A DNA stretch of 64,000 nucleotides from Solwaraspora sp. WMMD406 (GTDB lineage Bacteria > Actinomycetota > Actinomycetes > Mycobacteriales > Micromonosporaceae), in NCBI RefSeq assembly GCF_029626025.1, contig NZ_JARUBF010000001.1, forward strand, positions 2,108,001 through 2,172,000, written 5' to 3'. The notes under the pieces are model-generated. The model searched no databases and was not told the origin of the DNA. It saw only the letters and a list, made by a program, of their open reading frames with translations. Within the stretch, counting starts at the first letter, position 1; each line of letters opens with the position of its first letter. The position numbers and the translations under genes are program-made. This document shows positions 1 through 8,261 of the stretch, piece after piece.

Positions 1-420
1 GGCGAGTCGCCGAGCCCGTACGGCCCGGTGCCCGACGAGTCGGTCGACGTGCAGGACGGCACGTTCCAGCCGGACTTCGCGGTCTCGGTCGCCGACAGCG
101 ACTACATCATCAAGACCAAGAAGTCCCTGAGCGCCTTCTACCAGACCGACCTGGAGTGGCTCACCAAGGCGCTCGGCGTGGACACGCTGATCCTCGCCGG
201 GGCGAACACCAACGCGGACATCCAGTCCACCGCCTACGACGCCAGCTGCAAGGCGTACAAGGTGATCACGGTCAGCGACTGCGTCGCGACCTGGTTCGGT
301 GAGGACCTGCAGGAGCTGGGGCTTCAGCAGCTCGGCCGCTGCCAGGGCTGGGTGCTCAGCCTGGAGCAGCTCGCCGCCAAGCTCACCGTCACCCCGACAC
401 CGACGGAGGCGCTGACATGA
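1..420 (+). CDS. Isochorismatase-fold cysteine hydrolase, C-terminal part (5' end outside window)
   Basis: The reading frame is open from base 1, so the start lies upstream. The visible 139 residues match the second half of the isochorismatase/nicotinamidase fold. A Lys-containing segment (IIKTKKSLSAFYQTDLEWL) corresponds to the family's conserved K...SAFxxTxL stretch, and LILAGANTNADIQSTAYDA corresponds to the nucleophile loop. In active amidohydrolases that loop reads TNxC or TSGC; here the Cys position is Asp (TNAD), so a standard thiol mechanism looks lost, as in the EntB/PhzD isochorismatases that lack the Cys. The stop overlaps the next start by 4 bases (ATGA), which suggests translational coupling to the solute-binding protein. 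The substrate is unknown. Family assignment is confident, activity is not. Confidence 0.8.
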   Translation, partial: GESPSPYGPVPDESVDVQDGTFQPDFAVSVADSDYIIKTKKSLSAFYQTDLEWLTKALGVDTLILAGANTNADIQSTAYDASCKAYKVITVSDCVATWFGEDLQELGLQQLGRCQGWVLSLEQLAAKLTVTPTPTEALT

Positions 421-1532
421 GACGGACCACGATCGGGTGGCGGATCGCGGCTCCGCTGGCGGCGGTGTCGCTGACGCTGGCCGCCTGCGGTGGCGGCGGG
501 GACGACGCCGAGGCGGCGGCACTGCCGGAAGAACTCGCCGTGGCGTCGACCGTCGACATGACCGACGAGGAGTACGCCGAGTATCTGACCAAGTTGGAGG
601 AGGCGTCGAAGGCCGAAGGCGGTGTGCTCAGCTACTACTTCAGCGCCCCGGCGGCGGCCGCCGAGAACCAGATCAACCTGTTCATCGAGCAGTATCCGTG
701 GGTGGAGCTGGAGTACACCTCGGGCGGCACGCTGGAGCTGATCGAACGGATCATCACCGAGAACGCCGCCGGTCGACCCAGCGCGGACGTGCTGCAGGGC
801 GGTCCGTTGGAGGACAACACGTTGTGTCGGGACGAAGGTCTGTGCCTGGAGTACGACCCGCGTGGTGAGGCCGGTCTACCGGCGGATCGTCAGTATCCGG
901 ACTGTGTCTGCTCGGTGGCCGACTTCTTCACCTTCCACATCGTCTACAACACCACCAAGGTGACCGCCGCCGAGGCGCCGAAGACGTACGAGGATCTGAC
1001 CGATCCGAAGTGGAAGGGCCGGTTCGGCATCAACATCGACCAGCTCGACTGGTTCGCCGGGATGCTGGCCGAGATGGGCGAGGAACCGGGGCTGGAGTTG
1101 ATGGAGGCGATCGCCGCCAACGAGCCGGTCGTGTACGCGGGCGCGGACGGGCTGGAGAAGCTCGCGGCGGGTGAGTTCGACCTCGCGCTGCCGCAGAGCG
1201 CGACCCGCACGATCCGGGACATGATCGCCGACGGGGCACCACTGGAGATCGTCACCACGCCGGTGACCATCGCCCAGCCGGACATGTACTTCGCGCTCAA
1301 GAACGCGCCGCATCCGGCCACCGCGCGGCTGTACATGGAGTGGCTGATGAGCGACGACTGGCAGAACAAGGTCGCCGAAGCCGTCGTGAAGGTGCCGATC
1401 AAGCCGGACGCGCCGATTCCCTCGTCGGCGGAGGGGATTCTGGAGGCCGAGCTGTTCTTCGAGACCACCGACAACTTCGGTGACTACGAGACCCGCGTCG
1501 AGCAGCACCAGTCGATCTTTGTGACGGGCTGA
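417..1532 (+). CDS. ABC transporter solute-binding lipoprotein (family 1, iron/polyamine-like)
   Basis: 371 residues. The N-terminus is a lipoprotein signal: basic MRRTTIGWR, a hydrophobic core, then the lipobox LAAC at about residues 21-24, so the mature protein should be lipid-anchored outside the membrane. The body resembles type-2 periplasmic binding proteins of the Fe3+/spermidine-putrescine/2-aminoethylphosphonate group (YYFSAPAAAA near residue 75, then ...TAEAPKTYEDLTDPKWKGRFGI-type sequence, where PKWKGR is characteristic). It overlaps the hydrolase gene upstream by 4 bases and lies 5 bases before the permease, so the three form an operon. The ligand cannot be read from sequence. Its neighbours (amidohydrolase fold, creatinase-like protein) suggest a small nitrogenous compound rather than free iron; that is inference. 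Confidence 0.85.
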   Translation: MRRTTIGWRIAAPLAAVSLTLAACGGGGDDAEAAALPEELAVASTVDMTDEEYAEYLTKLEEASKAEGGVLSYYFSAPAAAAENQINLFIEQYPWVELEYTSGGTLELIERIITENAAGRPSADVLQGGPLEDNTLCRDEGLCLEYDPRGEAGLPADRQYPDCVCSVADFFTFHIVYNTTKVTAAEAPKTYEDLTDPKWKGRFGINIDQLDWFAGMLAEMGEEPGLELMEAIAANEPVVYAGADGLEKLAAGEFDLALPQSATRTIRDMIADGAPLEIVTTPVTIAQPDMYFALKNAPHPATARLYMEWLMSDDWQNKVAEAVVKVPIKPDAPIPSSAEGILEAELFFETTDNFGDYETRVEQHQSIFVTG

Positions 1533-1537
1533 TCGAC

Positions 1538-3307
1538 ATGACCACCCTTGTGGAAGGCCAGGCGCGATTCCTCGCTGGCCGTTTCACCCGGTTGTCCGCT
1601 CTGCGGAGGGTGCTGTCCCTCCGTGGAGCGGTCTACGGCCTGGTCCTGATCATCCTGCTGGCCCAGGTGGCGCTGCCGATCGCCATCCTGCTGTTCACCA
1701 GCTTCAAGGACGCCCGGCCCACCGACGCCGACTTCTTTTCCCTCACCTTCACCCTGGAGAACTTCCGCGACGCGTTCGCCTCCGGTCGGCTGCTGAGCGT
1801 CACCTGGACGACGGTGCAGTTCGCCGTCGGTTCCACCCTCGTGGCGCTGGTGTTGGGCACGTTCCTGGCCTGGATCGTGGCCCGGACGAACGTGCCGTTG
1901 CGCAACGTCGTGGGCGTGCTCACCATCGTTCAGATGGCGGTGCCCGGGATTCTCGTCCCGGTCGCCTGGACGTTCCTGGCCAGCCCGAACATCGGGGCGA
2001 TCAACGTGGCCTGGCGCAACATCACCGGCACCGAGGGCACCTTGTTCAACGTCTATTCGATGCAGGGCCTGATCCTGGTCAACGGTCTGACCATGGTCCC
2101 GATGGTCTACCTCTTCGTGGTCACCGTCTTCTCCTCGATGAACTCCTCGCTCGAGGAGGCCGCCGAGGTGTCCGGGTCGTCGAAGGCGCGGGCCGTGCGG
2201 GACATCTCGCTGCCGCTGGCGGCACCCGGCATCGCCGCCGTCGCGATCATGGCGCTGATGCGCGCCTGGGAGGCGTTCGAGATTCCGTGGTTCCTGGGCG
2301 TCAACGAGAAGATCTTCACGTACGCCTCGGAGATCTACCTGCGGACGAGCACGCCGCCGAGCAACGTCGGTCTCGTCTCCACCTACGCGGTCTTCATGCT
2401 GGTGGGCGCGGTGCTGATGATCTGGTGGTACGACCGGTTCAACCAGGCGGGGGAGCGCTACGCCGTGATCAGCGGCAAGAACTTCTCGTCGGTACGGATG
2501 GACCTGGGCCGGTGGCGGATTCCGGTGGCGGTCCTCGCCTTCGCCGTACTGACGTTGGTGATCCTGCTGCCGCTGCTCATGCTCCTGTGGATGTCGCTCA
2601 ACCCGTTCTTCCGCCAGTTCAGCTGGGAGGCCGTCACGTCGCTGTCGCTGGAGTCCTACGTGTCCGCCGTGCAGGCACCGAACATCCTGCAGGGCTTCGG
2701 TAACAGCCTGCTGGTCGGCGTGCTCGCCAGCATCGGAGTCCTCACGCTGTCGACCCTCGCCGCCTGGTATTCGGCCCGGCGGATGGCCGGTGGCCGGCTG
2801 CTCTACCTGCTGACCTCGGTGCCGATGGCGCTGCCCAACGTGATCGTCGGGGTGAGCTTCCTCTGGATCTTCCTGATCATGCCGTTGCCGATCTACTCGA
2901 CGCACTGGGCGCTGGTGATCGCGTACATCACGTTGATCATCGCGGTGGTGTCCCGTCTGGTCAGCGCCCGGATGCTGCAGATCAGCTCCGAGTTGGAGGA
3001 AGCCGCCCAGGTGGCCGGGGCGAGCTTCATGCGGGCGATCTGGACGATCGTCGTACCGCTGCTGTCGCCGGCGCTGCTCGCGGGCGCGCTCATCACGATG
3101 GTGATGAGTTTCCGTGAGCTGCAGACCACGCTCTACCTGGCGGGTCCGCAGACCCGTACGGCGGCGGTCGTCATGTTCGACATGGCCGGCGACGGACAGT
3201 TCTCCACCGTGGCCGCGTTCGGCATCGTGACGTTCGCCATCCTGCTCGTCGGTCTCGTCGGCTACAACCGACTCAACGCCCGGATGGGACTCGAGGGCGG
3301 CCTCTAG
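1538..3307 (+). CDS. ABC transporter permease, two permease domains fused
   Basis: 589 residues, about twice a single BPD-type permease. It has two homologous membrane halves of about six helices each. Each half carries an EAA loop: SSLEEAAEVSGSSKARAVRD near residue 205 and SELEEAAQVAGASFMRAIW near residue 487. This layout is typical of FbpB/PotBC-like fused permeases that pair with family-1 binding proteins. It starts 5 bases after the lipoprotein gene. No ATP-binding subunit gene follows within this block, so it is probably upstream of base 1 or elsewhere. Product class is confident; substrate is unknown. Confidence 0.9.
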   Translation: MTTLVEGQARFLAGRFTRLSALRRVLSLRGAVYGLVLIILLAQVALPIAILLFTSFKDARPTDADFFSLTFTLENFRDAFASGRLLSVTWTTVQFAVGSTLVALVLGTFLAWIVARTNVPLRNVVGVLTIVQMAVPGILVPVAWTFLASPNIGAINVAWRNITGTEGTLFNVYSMQGLILVNGLTMVPMVYLFVVTVFSSMNSSLEEAAEVSGSSKARAVRDISLPLAAPGIAAVAIMALMRAWEAFEIPWFLGVNEKIFTYASEIYLRTSTPPSNVGLVSTYAVFMLVGAVLMIWWYDRFNQAGERYAVISGKNFSSVRMDLGRWRIPVAVLAFAVLTLVILLPLLMLLWMSLNPFFRQFSWEAVTSLSLESYVSAVQAPNILQGFGNSLLVGVLASIGVLTLSTLAAWYSARRMAGGRLLYLLTSVPMALPNVIVGVSFLWIFLIMPLPIYSTHWALVIAYITLIIAVVSRLVSARMLQISSELEEAAQVAGASFMRAIWTIVVPLLSPALLAGALITMVMSFRELQTTLYLAGPQTRTAAVVMFDMAGDGQFSTVAAFGIVTFAILLVGLVGYNRLNARMGLEGGL

Positions 3308-3359
3308 GCCGCCCTCGGGCCCGGGCCCGTCACCCTCCGCAACCCTTCAGTGAGGACGC

Positions 3360-4550
3360 ATGACCACCACCGCCGCTCTGCCGCTCACCGACCGCGACTA
3401 CCCCCGGTTCTCCGACGCCGAGTTCGCGCGTCGCGACGCCGCGATCCACACCCGGATGGACGCGCTCGATCTGCAACTCGTCGTCGTCTGCGGCCGGGGC
3501 GGCCGTGACCCGAACGTGCTGTACGTCAGCGACTGGTGGTCGACCCGGGAGGCCTGGGTGCTGTATCCGCGCCACGGTGAGCCGACGATGCTGATCCAGC
3601 TGTCGAACCATCTGCCGCTGGCCCGGCGGATGTCCCGGTTCCCGGACGTACGGTTCGGCGGGTCCGCACCGACCGGTTCGGTGGACACCGTACCCACCTT
3701 GATCGAATGCCTGCGGGAACGCGGCATCTCGACGGGCCGGGTGGGGCTGGCCGGGACCGTCACCTGGCGCGACCACGCCCGCCTCACCGCGGCGTTCCCG
3801 GCGGTGGAATGGGTCGAGTTCGGCGGGCAGCTGGCCGACCAGCGCCAGATCAAGAGCGCCGAGGAGCTGGAGCGGCTGGTGACGTCGGCGCGGATGTGCG
3901 ACGCGTCGGCGATGGCGATCGCCGAGCAGGCCCGGCCCGGCATGACCGAGCACGAGGTGGCCCGGATCATCGAGGACAGCTACCTGGCCGACGGCGGGAT
4001 CAACGGGATTCACTTCATGGTCGCCACCCAGATGTCGGATCCACGCGGCGGCGTCCCGTGCCAGCACCAGTCCGACCGCCGGCTACGGGTCGGCGACGCC
4101 CTGGTGGCCGAGCTCAGCACCAACTACGCCGGCTACTCCGCCCAGGTGCTGCGCAGCTACACGATCGGCGCCGATCCGACGCCGCTCTACGCCCAGCTGC
4201 ACAACGTCGCGCTGGAGGTCTTCGACGCGGTCTCCTCGGTGATCCGGCACGGCTCGACGGTGTCGGACATCCTCGACGCGGCGGAGCTCGCCCAGCGGCG
4301 GGGCTTCACGATCTACGACGACCTGGTGCACGGCTGCGCCCAACTGCCGGCGATCGTCCGGACCCGCCAGACCTACCGGGGCGAGCCGGAAGGGTTCGTC
4401 TATCAGGAAGGGATGTGCCTGGTCGTCCAACCGAACGTGGTGACCGCGGACGGGCTGGCCGGCGTGCAGTACGGCGAGATGTTCCGGGTCACCGCGTCCG
4501 GCCTCGAATCGCTGCACTCGGTGCCGCGCGAGTTCTTCCGGTGCGGCTGA
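3360..4550 (+). CDS. Creatinase/Xaa-Pro aminopeptidase-like M24 protein, metal ligands apparently lost
   Basis: 396 residues with the two-domain creatinase architecture: an N-terminal domain (about 1-160, with a conserved YVSDWW-like stretch) and a C-terminal pita-bread domain (about 165-390). M24 metallopeptidases need two Asp, one His and two Glu. Here the region corresponding to xxDxGxxYxGYxSDxTRT reads AELSTNYAGYSAQVLRSY, so the Asp positions are Glu and Gln. One His (LVHG) and the last Glu (QYGEMFRVT) remain. That fits a metal-free creatinase-type hydrolase better than a peptidase. GAGG precedes the ATG. It follows the ABC permease by 52 bases and precedes an MFS gene by 4 bases. A role in breaking a C-N bond of the imported compound is inference. 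Confidence 0.8.
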   Translation: MTTTAALPLTDRDYPRFSDAEFARRDAAIHTRMDALDLQLVVVCGRGGRDPNVLYVSDWWSTREAWVLYPRHGEPTMLIQLSNHLPLARRMSRFPDVRFGGSAPTGSVDTVPTLIECLRERGISTGRVGLAGTVTWRDHARLTAAFPAVEWVEFGGQLADQRQIKSAEELERLVTSARMCDASAMAIAEQARPGMTEHEVARIIEDSYLADGGINGIHFMVATQMSDPRGGVPCQHQSDRRLRVGDALVAELSTNYAGYSAQVLRSYTIGADPTPLYAQLHNVALEVFDAVSSVIRHGSTVSDILDAAELAQRRGFTIYDDLVHGCAQLPAIVRTRQTYRGEPEGFVYQEGMCLVVQPNVVTADGLAGVQYGEMFRVTASGLESLHSVPREFFRCG

Positions 4551-4554
4551 CGGC

Positions 4555-5901
4555 GTGACGACGACCGACAACCAGGGACGGACGGAGCGCGGGCCGGTCC
4601 GGCGGCGCCTGGTCATCGACATCACTCCGCTGCGCGAGTCGCCGGACTACCGGCGGCTCTGGACCGGGCACGCCATCGCGATCATGGGCACCCAGATGAC
4701 CCGGGTCGCCGTGCCCTACCAGGTGTACGTGTTGACCGACTCGACGCTCATGGTCGGCCTGGCGAGCCTCGCCCAGCTCATTCCGCTGATGATCTGCTCG
4801 TTGTTCGGCGGGTCGGTGGCGGACGCCGTCGACCGGCGCAAGCTGTTGCTGATCACCGAGGGTCTGCTCGCCGTCGTCGTCGCCGGCCTGGCGCTGCTCG
4901 CGCTGCTGGACAGTCCGCCGATCTGGGGCATTTTCGTCCTGGTGGCGATCTCGGCCGGGCTTTCCGCGTTGGAAGGTCCGGCCCGCAGCGCCTCGGTCGC
5001 CGGTCTGGTCCGGCGGGAGATCCTGCCGTCCGCCTTCGCGCTCAACCAGACCCTCACCCAGGTGGGCGCGATCGTGGGGCCGGCGCTCGCCGGTGTCGTC
5101 ATCGCGGCGCTCGGGCTGTCGACGACGTACGCGTTGAACGTCGTCACGTTCGGCCTCTCGATCCTGGTGCTCAGCCGGATGCGGCCGCTGCCGCCCGCGC
5201 ACGCCGTCACCAGACCGGGGCTCAGGTCCGTGATCGAAGGACTGACCTACCTGCGGAGCAAGCCGGCGGTGATGGGGTGCTTCCTGGCCGACGTGAACGC
5301 CATGTTCTTCGGCATGCCCCGGGCGCTCTTCCCGGCGATCGCCCTCGACCAGCTCGGTGGCGACGCCGTGACCGTCGGCCTGCTGCACGCGGCCCCCGGC
5401 GCGGGCGCCCTGATCGGTGCCCTCACCTCGGGCTGGGTGGGGTCGGTGACCCGACACGGGCGGGCCGTGATCGTCTCGATCATCGTCTGGGGTCTGGCGA
5501 TCGCGGGGTTCGGCCTGTCGCACTGGCTGCCGCTGACCCTGGCGTTGCTCATGGTCGCCGGTGTGGCGGACGTGGTGTCGGCGGTGTTCCGCCAGACGGT
5601 GCTGCAGCTCAGTGTTCCGGATCACCTGCGTGGCCGGCTCTCGGCCGTGCACATCGGCGTGGTCACCGGAGGTCCGCTGCTCGGCGATGCCCGCGCCGGG
5701 GCGACGGCGAGCATCACCAGCCCGGCGTTCGCGATGGTCTCGGGTGGTCTGGCCAGTGCGGTCGTCATGGCCTTCCTGGGCTGGCGGTTGACGGCGCTGC
5801 GCCGATGGACGCTCGCCGACGCCTACACCGAAGACGAGGACAAGGTCGAGCCCAAGGTCGGTGGCGGACGCGAAGGCGGACGCCGAGAGGAACGAACCTG
5901 A
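4555..5901 (+). CDS. MFS transporter, EntS-like multidrug/siderophore exporter type
   Basis: 448 residues with a GTG start 4 bases after the M24 gene. About 12 hydrophobic helices are visible. The first loop has the family signature (SLFGGSVADAVDRRKLLL, residues about 82-99), and an LRSVIEGLTYLRSKPAVMGC stretch marks the central loop of the EntS/MFS_3 group. The tail after residue 425 is a charged hydrophilic extension rich in Glu, Lys, Arg and Gly, which is unlikely to be in the membrane. Export of a product or toxin of the block is the usual role of the family; the substrate is not evident. Confidence 0.85.
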   Translation: MTTTDNQGRTERGPVRRRLVIDITPLRESPDYRRLWTGHAIAIMGTQMTRVAVPYQVYVLTDSTLMVGLASLAQLIPLMICSLFGGSVADAVDRRKLLLITEGLLAVVVAGLALLALLDSPPIWGIFVLVAISAGLSALEGPARSASVAGLVRREILPSAFALNQTLTQVGAIVGPALAGVVIAALGLSTTYALNVVTFGLSILVLSRMRPLPPAHAVTRPGLRSVIEGLTYLRSKPAVMGCFLADVNAMFFGMPRALFPAIALDQLGGDAVTVGLLHAAPGAGALIGALTSGWVGSVTRHGRAVIVSIIVWGLAIAGFGLSHWLPLTLALLMVAGVADVVSAVFRQTVLQLSVPDHLRGRLSAVHIGVVTGGPLLGDARAGATASITSPAFAMVSGGLASAVVMAFLGWRLTALRRWTLADAYTEDEDKVEPKVGGGREGGRREERT

Positions 5902-5939
5902 CATGGTGGAGTACGCGGAAGTCCGCCAACTCCCAGTCT

Positions 5940-5965
5940 CGCCTCGACTCTGTAGAATCGAGGCG
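5940..5965. promoter_or_regulatory. Inverted repeat, probable operator of the first GntR gene
   Basis: CGCCTCGA and TCGAGGCG form a perfect 8-base inverted repeat around a 10-base spacer, in the 134-base gap before the GntR gene at 6036. The spacer contains TAGAAT (5953-5958), which would serve as a -10 box. A symmetric site over a -10 just upstream of a GntR/FCD gene is the usual autoregulation layout. No protein-binding evidence is available from sequence. Confidence 0.5.
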
Positions 5966-6035
5966 TCAGTGGGCGCGCTACCCGGTGTGCCACGGTGCGG
6001 GGAGACACGGTGCGGGCAGAAACGAGGGCAGGACA

Positions 6036-6719
6036 GTGGTGATCGGGGACCACGAGGTGACGTCCTTCGCCGGGATCTCAGGAACCGTCCACGAGCGCGT
6101 CCGGGACTGGATGCGCTCGGCGATCGTCAGTGGAACGCTCAAGCCGGGATCCCGGATCGTCCAGATCGACATCGCGCGGATGCTGGGGGTCAGCCCGACC
6201 CCCGTACGCGAGGCGATGCGCGACCTCGCCGCCGAGGGCCTGATCAAGGTCCACGCCCGGAAGGTGGCCACGGTCACCGCGATCGACGCCAACGAACTGC
6301 GCGACATCCGGCTGCTGCGCGAGACCCTCGAAGCGTTGGCCGCCCGCCTCTGCGCGGAACGGATCACCGACGACGAGCTGGCCGAAGCCGAACGGATGCA
6401 GGAAGAGATGGAACGCGATCCGGACCTCGGCAAGTACGTCGAGCTGAACCGGGCGTTCCACGTGTTCCTCTACCACGCGGCCCGCTCGCCCCGCCTCACC
6501 CAGATGCTGTTGTCGTTGCGGACCGCCACACCCGGCATGCTCTCGGTCGCGTTCACCCGCTCCAAGGAGCGTCGTCTCGACGGACTCGACGAGCACCGAC
6601 GCTTCCTCAAGGCCTGCCGGGACCGGGACCTCGACGCGGCGGAGACGATCTTCCGGACCCACTCGTCGGTCGCCTTCGACGAGATGGAAGCGTTCCTGGA
6701 GCACCGGCCGATCGACTGA
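6036..6719 (+). CDS. GntR-family transcriptional regulator, FCD subfamily
   Basis: About 227 residues. The frame is open far upstream through the MFS gene, but GAGGGCAGGACA-GTG gives a good ribosome-binding site for the GTG at 6036; a second GTG follows at 6039. The N-terminal winged helix is clear (VHERVRDWMRSAIVSGTLKPG, then LGVSPTPVREAMRDLAAEGL). The C-terminal alpha-helical FCD ligand domain contains the usual Asp/His metal-binding positions (AFHVFLYHAA, DEHRRFLKACRDRD). FCD regulators bind organic acids or amino-acid-like ligands. It lies between two MFS genes on the same strand and probably controls block A through the palindrome just upstream. Confidence 0.9.
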   Translation: MVIGDHEVTSFAGISGTVHERVRDWMRSAIVSGTLKPGSRIVQIDIARMLGVSPTPVREAMRDLAAEGLIKVHARKVATVTAIDANELRDIRLLRETLEALAARLCAERITDDELAEAERMQEEMERDPDLGKYVELNRAFHVFLYHAARSPRLTQMLLSLRTATPGMLSVAFTRSKERRLDGLDEHRRFLKACRDRDLDAAETIFRTHSSVAFDEMEAFLEHRPID

Positions 6720-6828
6720 GGCGGCATCCGTACCGGCTGCGGACGCAGCCGTACCGCCGGCCCTGTCCGTCCCACCGACCACGCCGGCCCGGCCAGCCCC
6801 ATGGTGCGCGACCGGCGGGAGCCCAGCG

Positions 6829-8058
6829 GTGACCGGCGACGAGGCCCGTCCCCCCGCCCGGACCCGGCTGGCCGGGGCCGTCCCACCGCTGCTGGTCTTC
6901 TTCAACCCGCTCACCCAGCTCGCGTACATCCCGATCTCGGTGGGCCTGGGTCGCAGCCTCGACCTCAGCCCGGCGCAGATCGGCATCACCATCGGCGTGC
7001 ACAGCGTGGCCACCGCCGCCGCCGGCGTGTTCGCCGGCCCGCTGCTCGACCTCGTACCGGTCCGTCGGATTCTCGTGCCGGGCATGATCGTCAACACGGT
7101 CGTGTCGATCCTGCTGTGCCTCTACCAGAGCTACGCCGTGCTCACCGCCGGGCGGCTGCTCACCGGCTTCGCCAGCGGCGCCATCGCCCTCTGCGGCCAG
7201 GCACTCGTCGCCGACCTGACCCGGGGCGACCCGAAGGCCCGCGACCGGGGCTACTCGATGCTGCAGACCTTCGTCAGCATGGGCGCCGCCTCGGCACTCG
7301 CCCTCGGCGCGTTCGCGGCCGCCCTGGACCGCCCGGTCCTGGTCTTCGCGGTCGGCGCCGGCTACGCGACGATCCTGCTCGGAGTCGTCGTCGTGGCCCG
7401 GCTGGGGCGCGAGCACCCACCCGCCACGCACGCCGCCGACGTCGCGTTCCGCCGCCGGATCGTCCTGACCGGGGCGGCGATCCGGGCGATGCTGCGGGAA
7501 CGGCGACGCCAGTGGCTGATCCTGTCCAGCATCGGGATCGGGGTGATCATGCAGGGCAGCCATTTCGGCGTCAGCGTGCTGCTCGACCGCCTCTCCGACG
7601 ACCTGAGCACGCTCGCCCGGGTCGGCGTGTCGATCCTCATTCCCTGCGGCGTGTTCACCGGCAGCTTCATCAACCGGATGTCGCTCAAGCGGATCACCCG
7701 CGAGCAGCTGTTCACCCGGCTCTACCTGGTGATCCCGCTCGCGGCCACCGCCTACGCCGTGGTGGCTCTCGCGGCGTTGGATGTGGGCGCCGTCGCGCTG
7801 ACGCTGGTCCTGCTCGGCACCTGCCTGGGTGCCCTCATGCCGCTGTCCATGGCGATCAGCGTCAACTGGAACCCGGAGCTACGCGCGAGCGCCGCCGCCA
7901 CCGAGACACTCTCCCGCAGCGTCGGCCAGACCACCGGCCCGATCGCGGTCGGCGTGCTGGTGGCCCTGGGCGGGGTCAGTACGGTCGGTCTGGTCGTCGT
8001 CGCCGCCACCGTCCTCGGGCTCGCCGCCTCCCGCAACATCTTCACCGCCAGGGCCTGA
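6829..8058 (+). CDS. MFS transporter
   Basis: 409 residues, GTG start preceded by GGGAG. Twelve hydrophobic segments are visible. The loop after helix 2 (GPLLDLVPVRRILVPG) is a divergent form of the MFS GxLaDrxGrRxxl motif, and the second half repeats the pattern weakly. It is followed by a 203-base gap, then the aldehyde dehydrogenase gene. It is distinct from the EntS-like carrier upstream. The substrate is unknown; position suggests it serves the same pathway. Confidence 0.85.
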   Translation: MTGDEARPPARTRLAGAVPPLLVFFNPLTQLAYIPISVGLGRSLDLSPAQIGITIGVHSVATAAAGVFAGPLLDLVPVRRILVPGMIVNTVVSILLCLYQSYAVLTAGRLLTGFASGAIALCGQALVADLTRGDPKARDRGYSMLQTFVSMGAASALALGAFAAALDRPVLVFAVGAGYATILLGVVVVARLGREHPPATHAADVAFRRRIVLTGAAIRAMLRERRRQWLILSSIGIGVIMQGSHFGVSVLLDRLSDDLSTLARVGVSILIPCGVFTGSFINRMSLKRITREQLFTRLYLVIPLAATAYAVVALAALDVGAVALTLVLLGTCLGALMPLSMAISVNWNPELRASAAATETLSRSVGQTTGPIAVGVLVALGGVSTVGLVVVAATVLGLAASRNIFTARA

Positions 8059-8261
8059 CCCGCCCCCATGCGGAAAGGTACCGATCGGGAGGTTCCTTCG
8101 GAAACAGGGCCGACCGCCCTGGCCGGACGTACGCTGCGAGGAGTGGTGCCACTCCGCTTCACCGGTCCGCGTGCCGACCCGACGGCACGGCCGCGCTGGC
8201 CGTCGAGTCGCACCGTCGCAGCGACAGGTCGTGCCGTACGACCGGAAGGAGCCGCGTCACC

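Noticed and set aside
1484-2905. 473-residue antisense frame opposite the permease gene
   Set aside because: Composition dominated by His/Arg/Gln/Asp typical of a reverse-frame shadow; the plus-strand permease is unmistakable.
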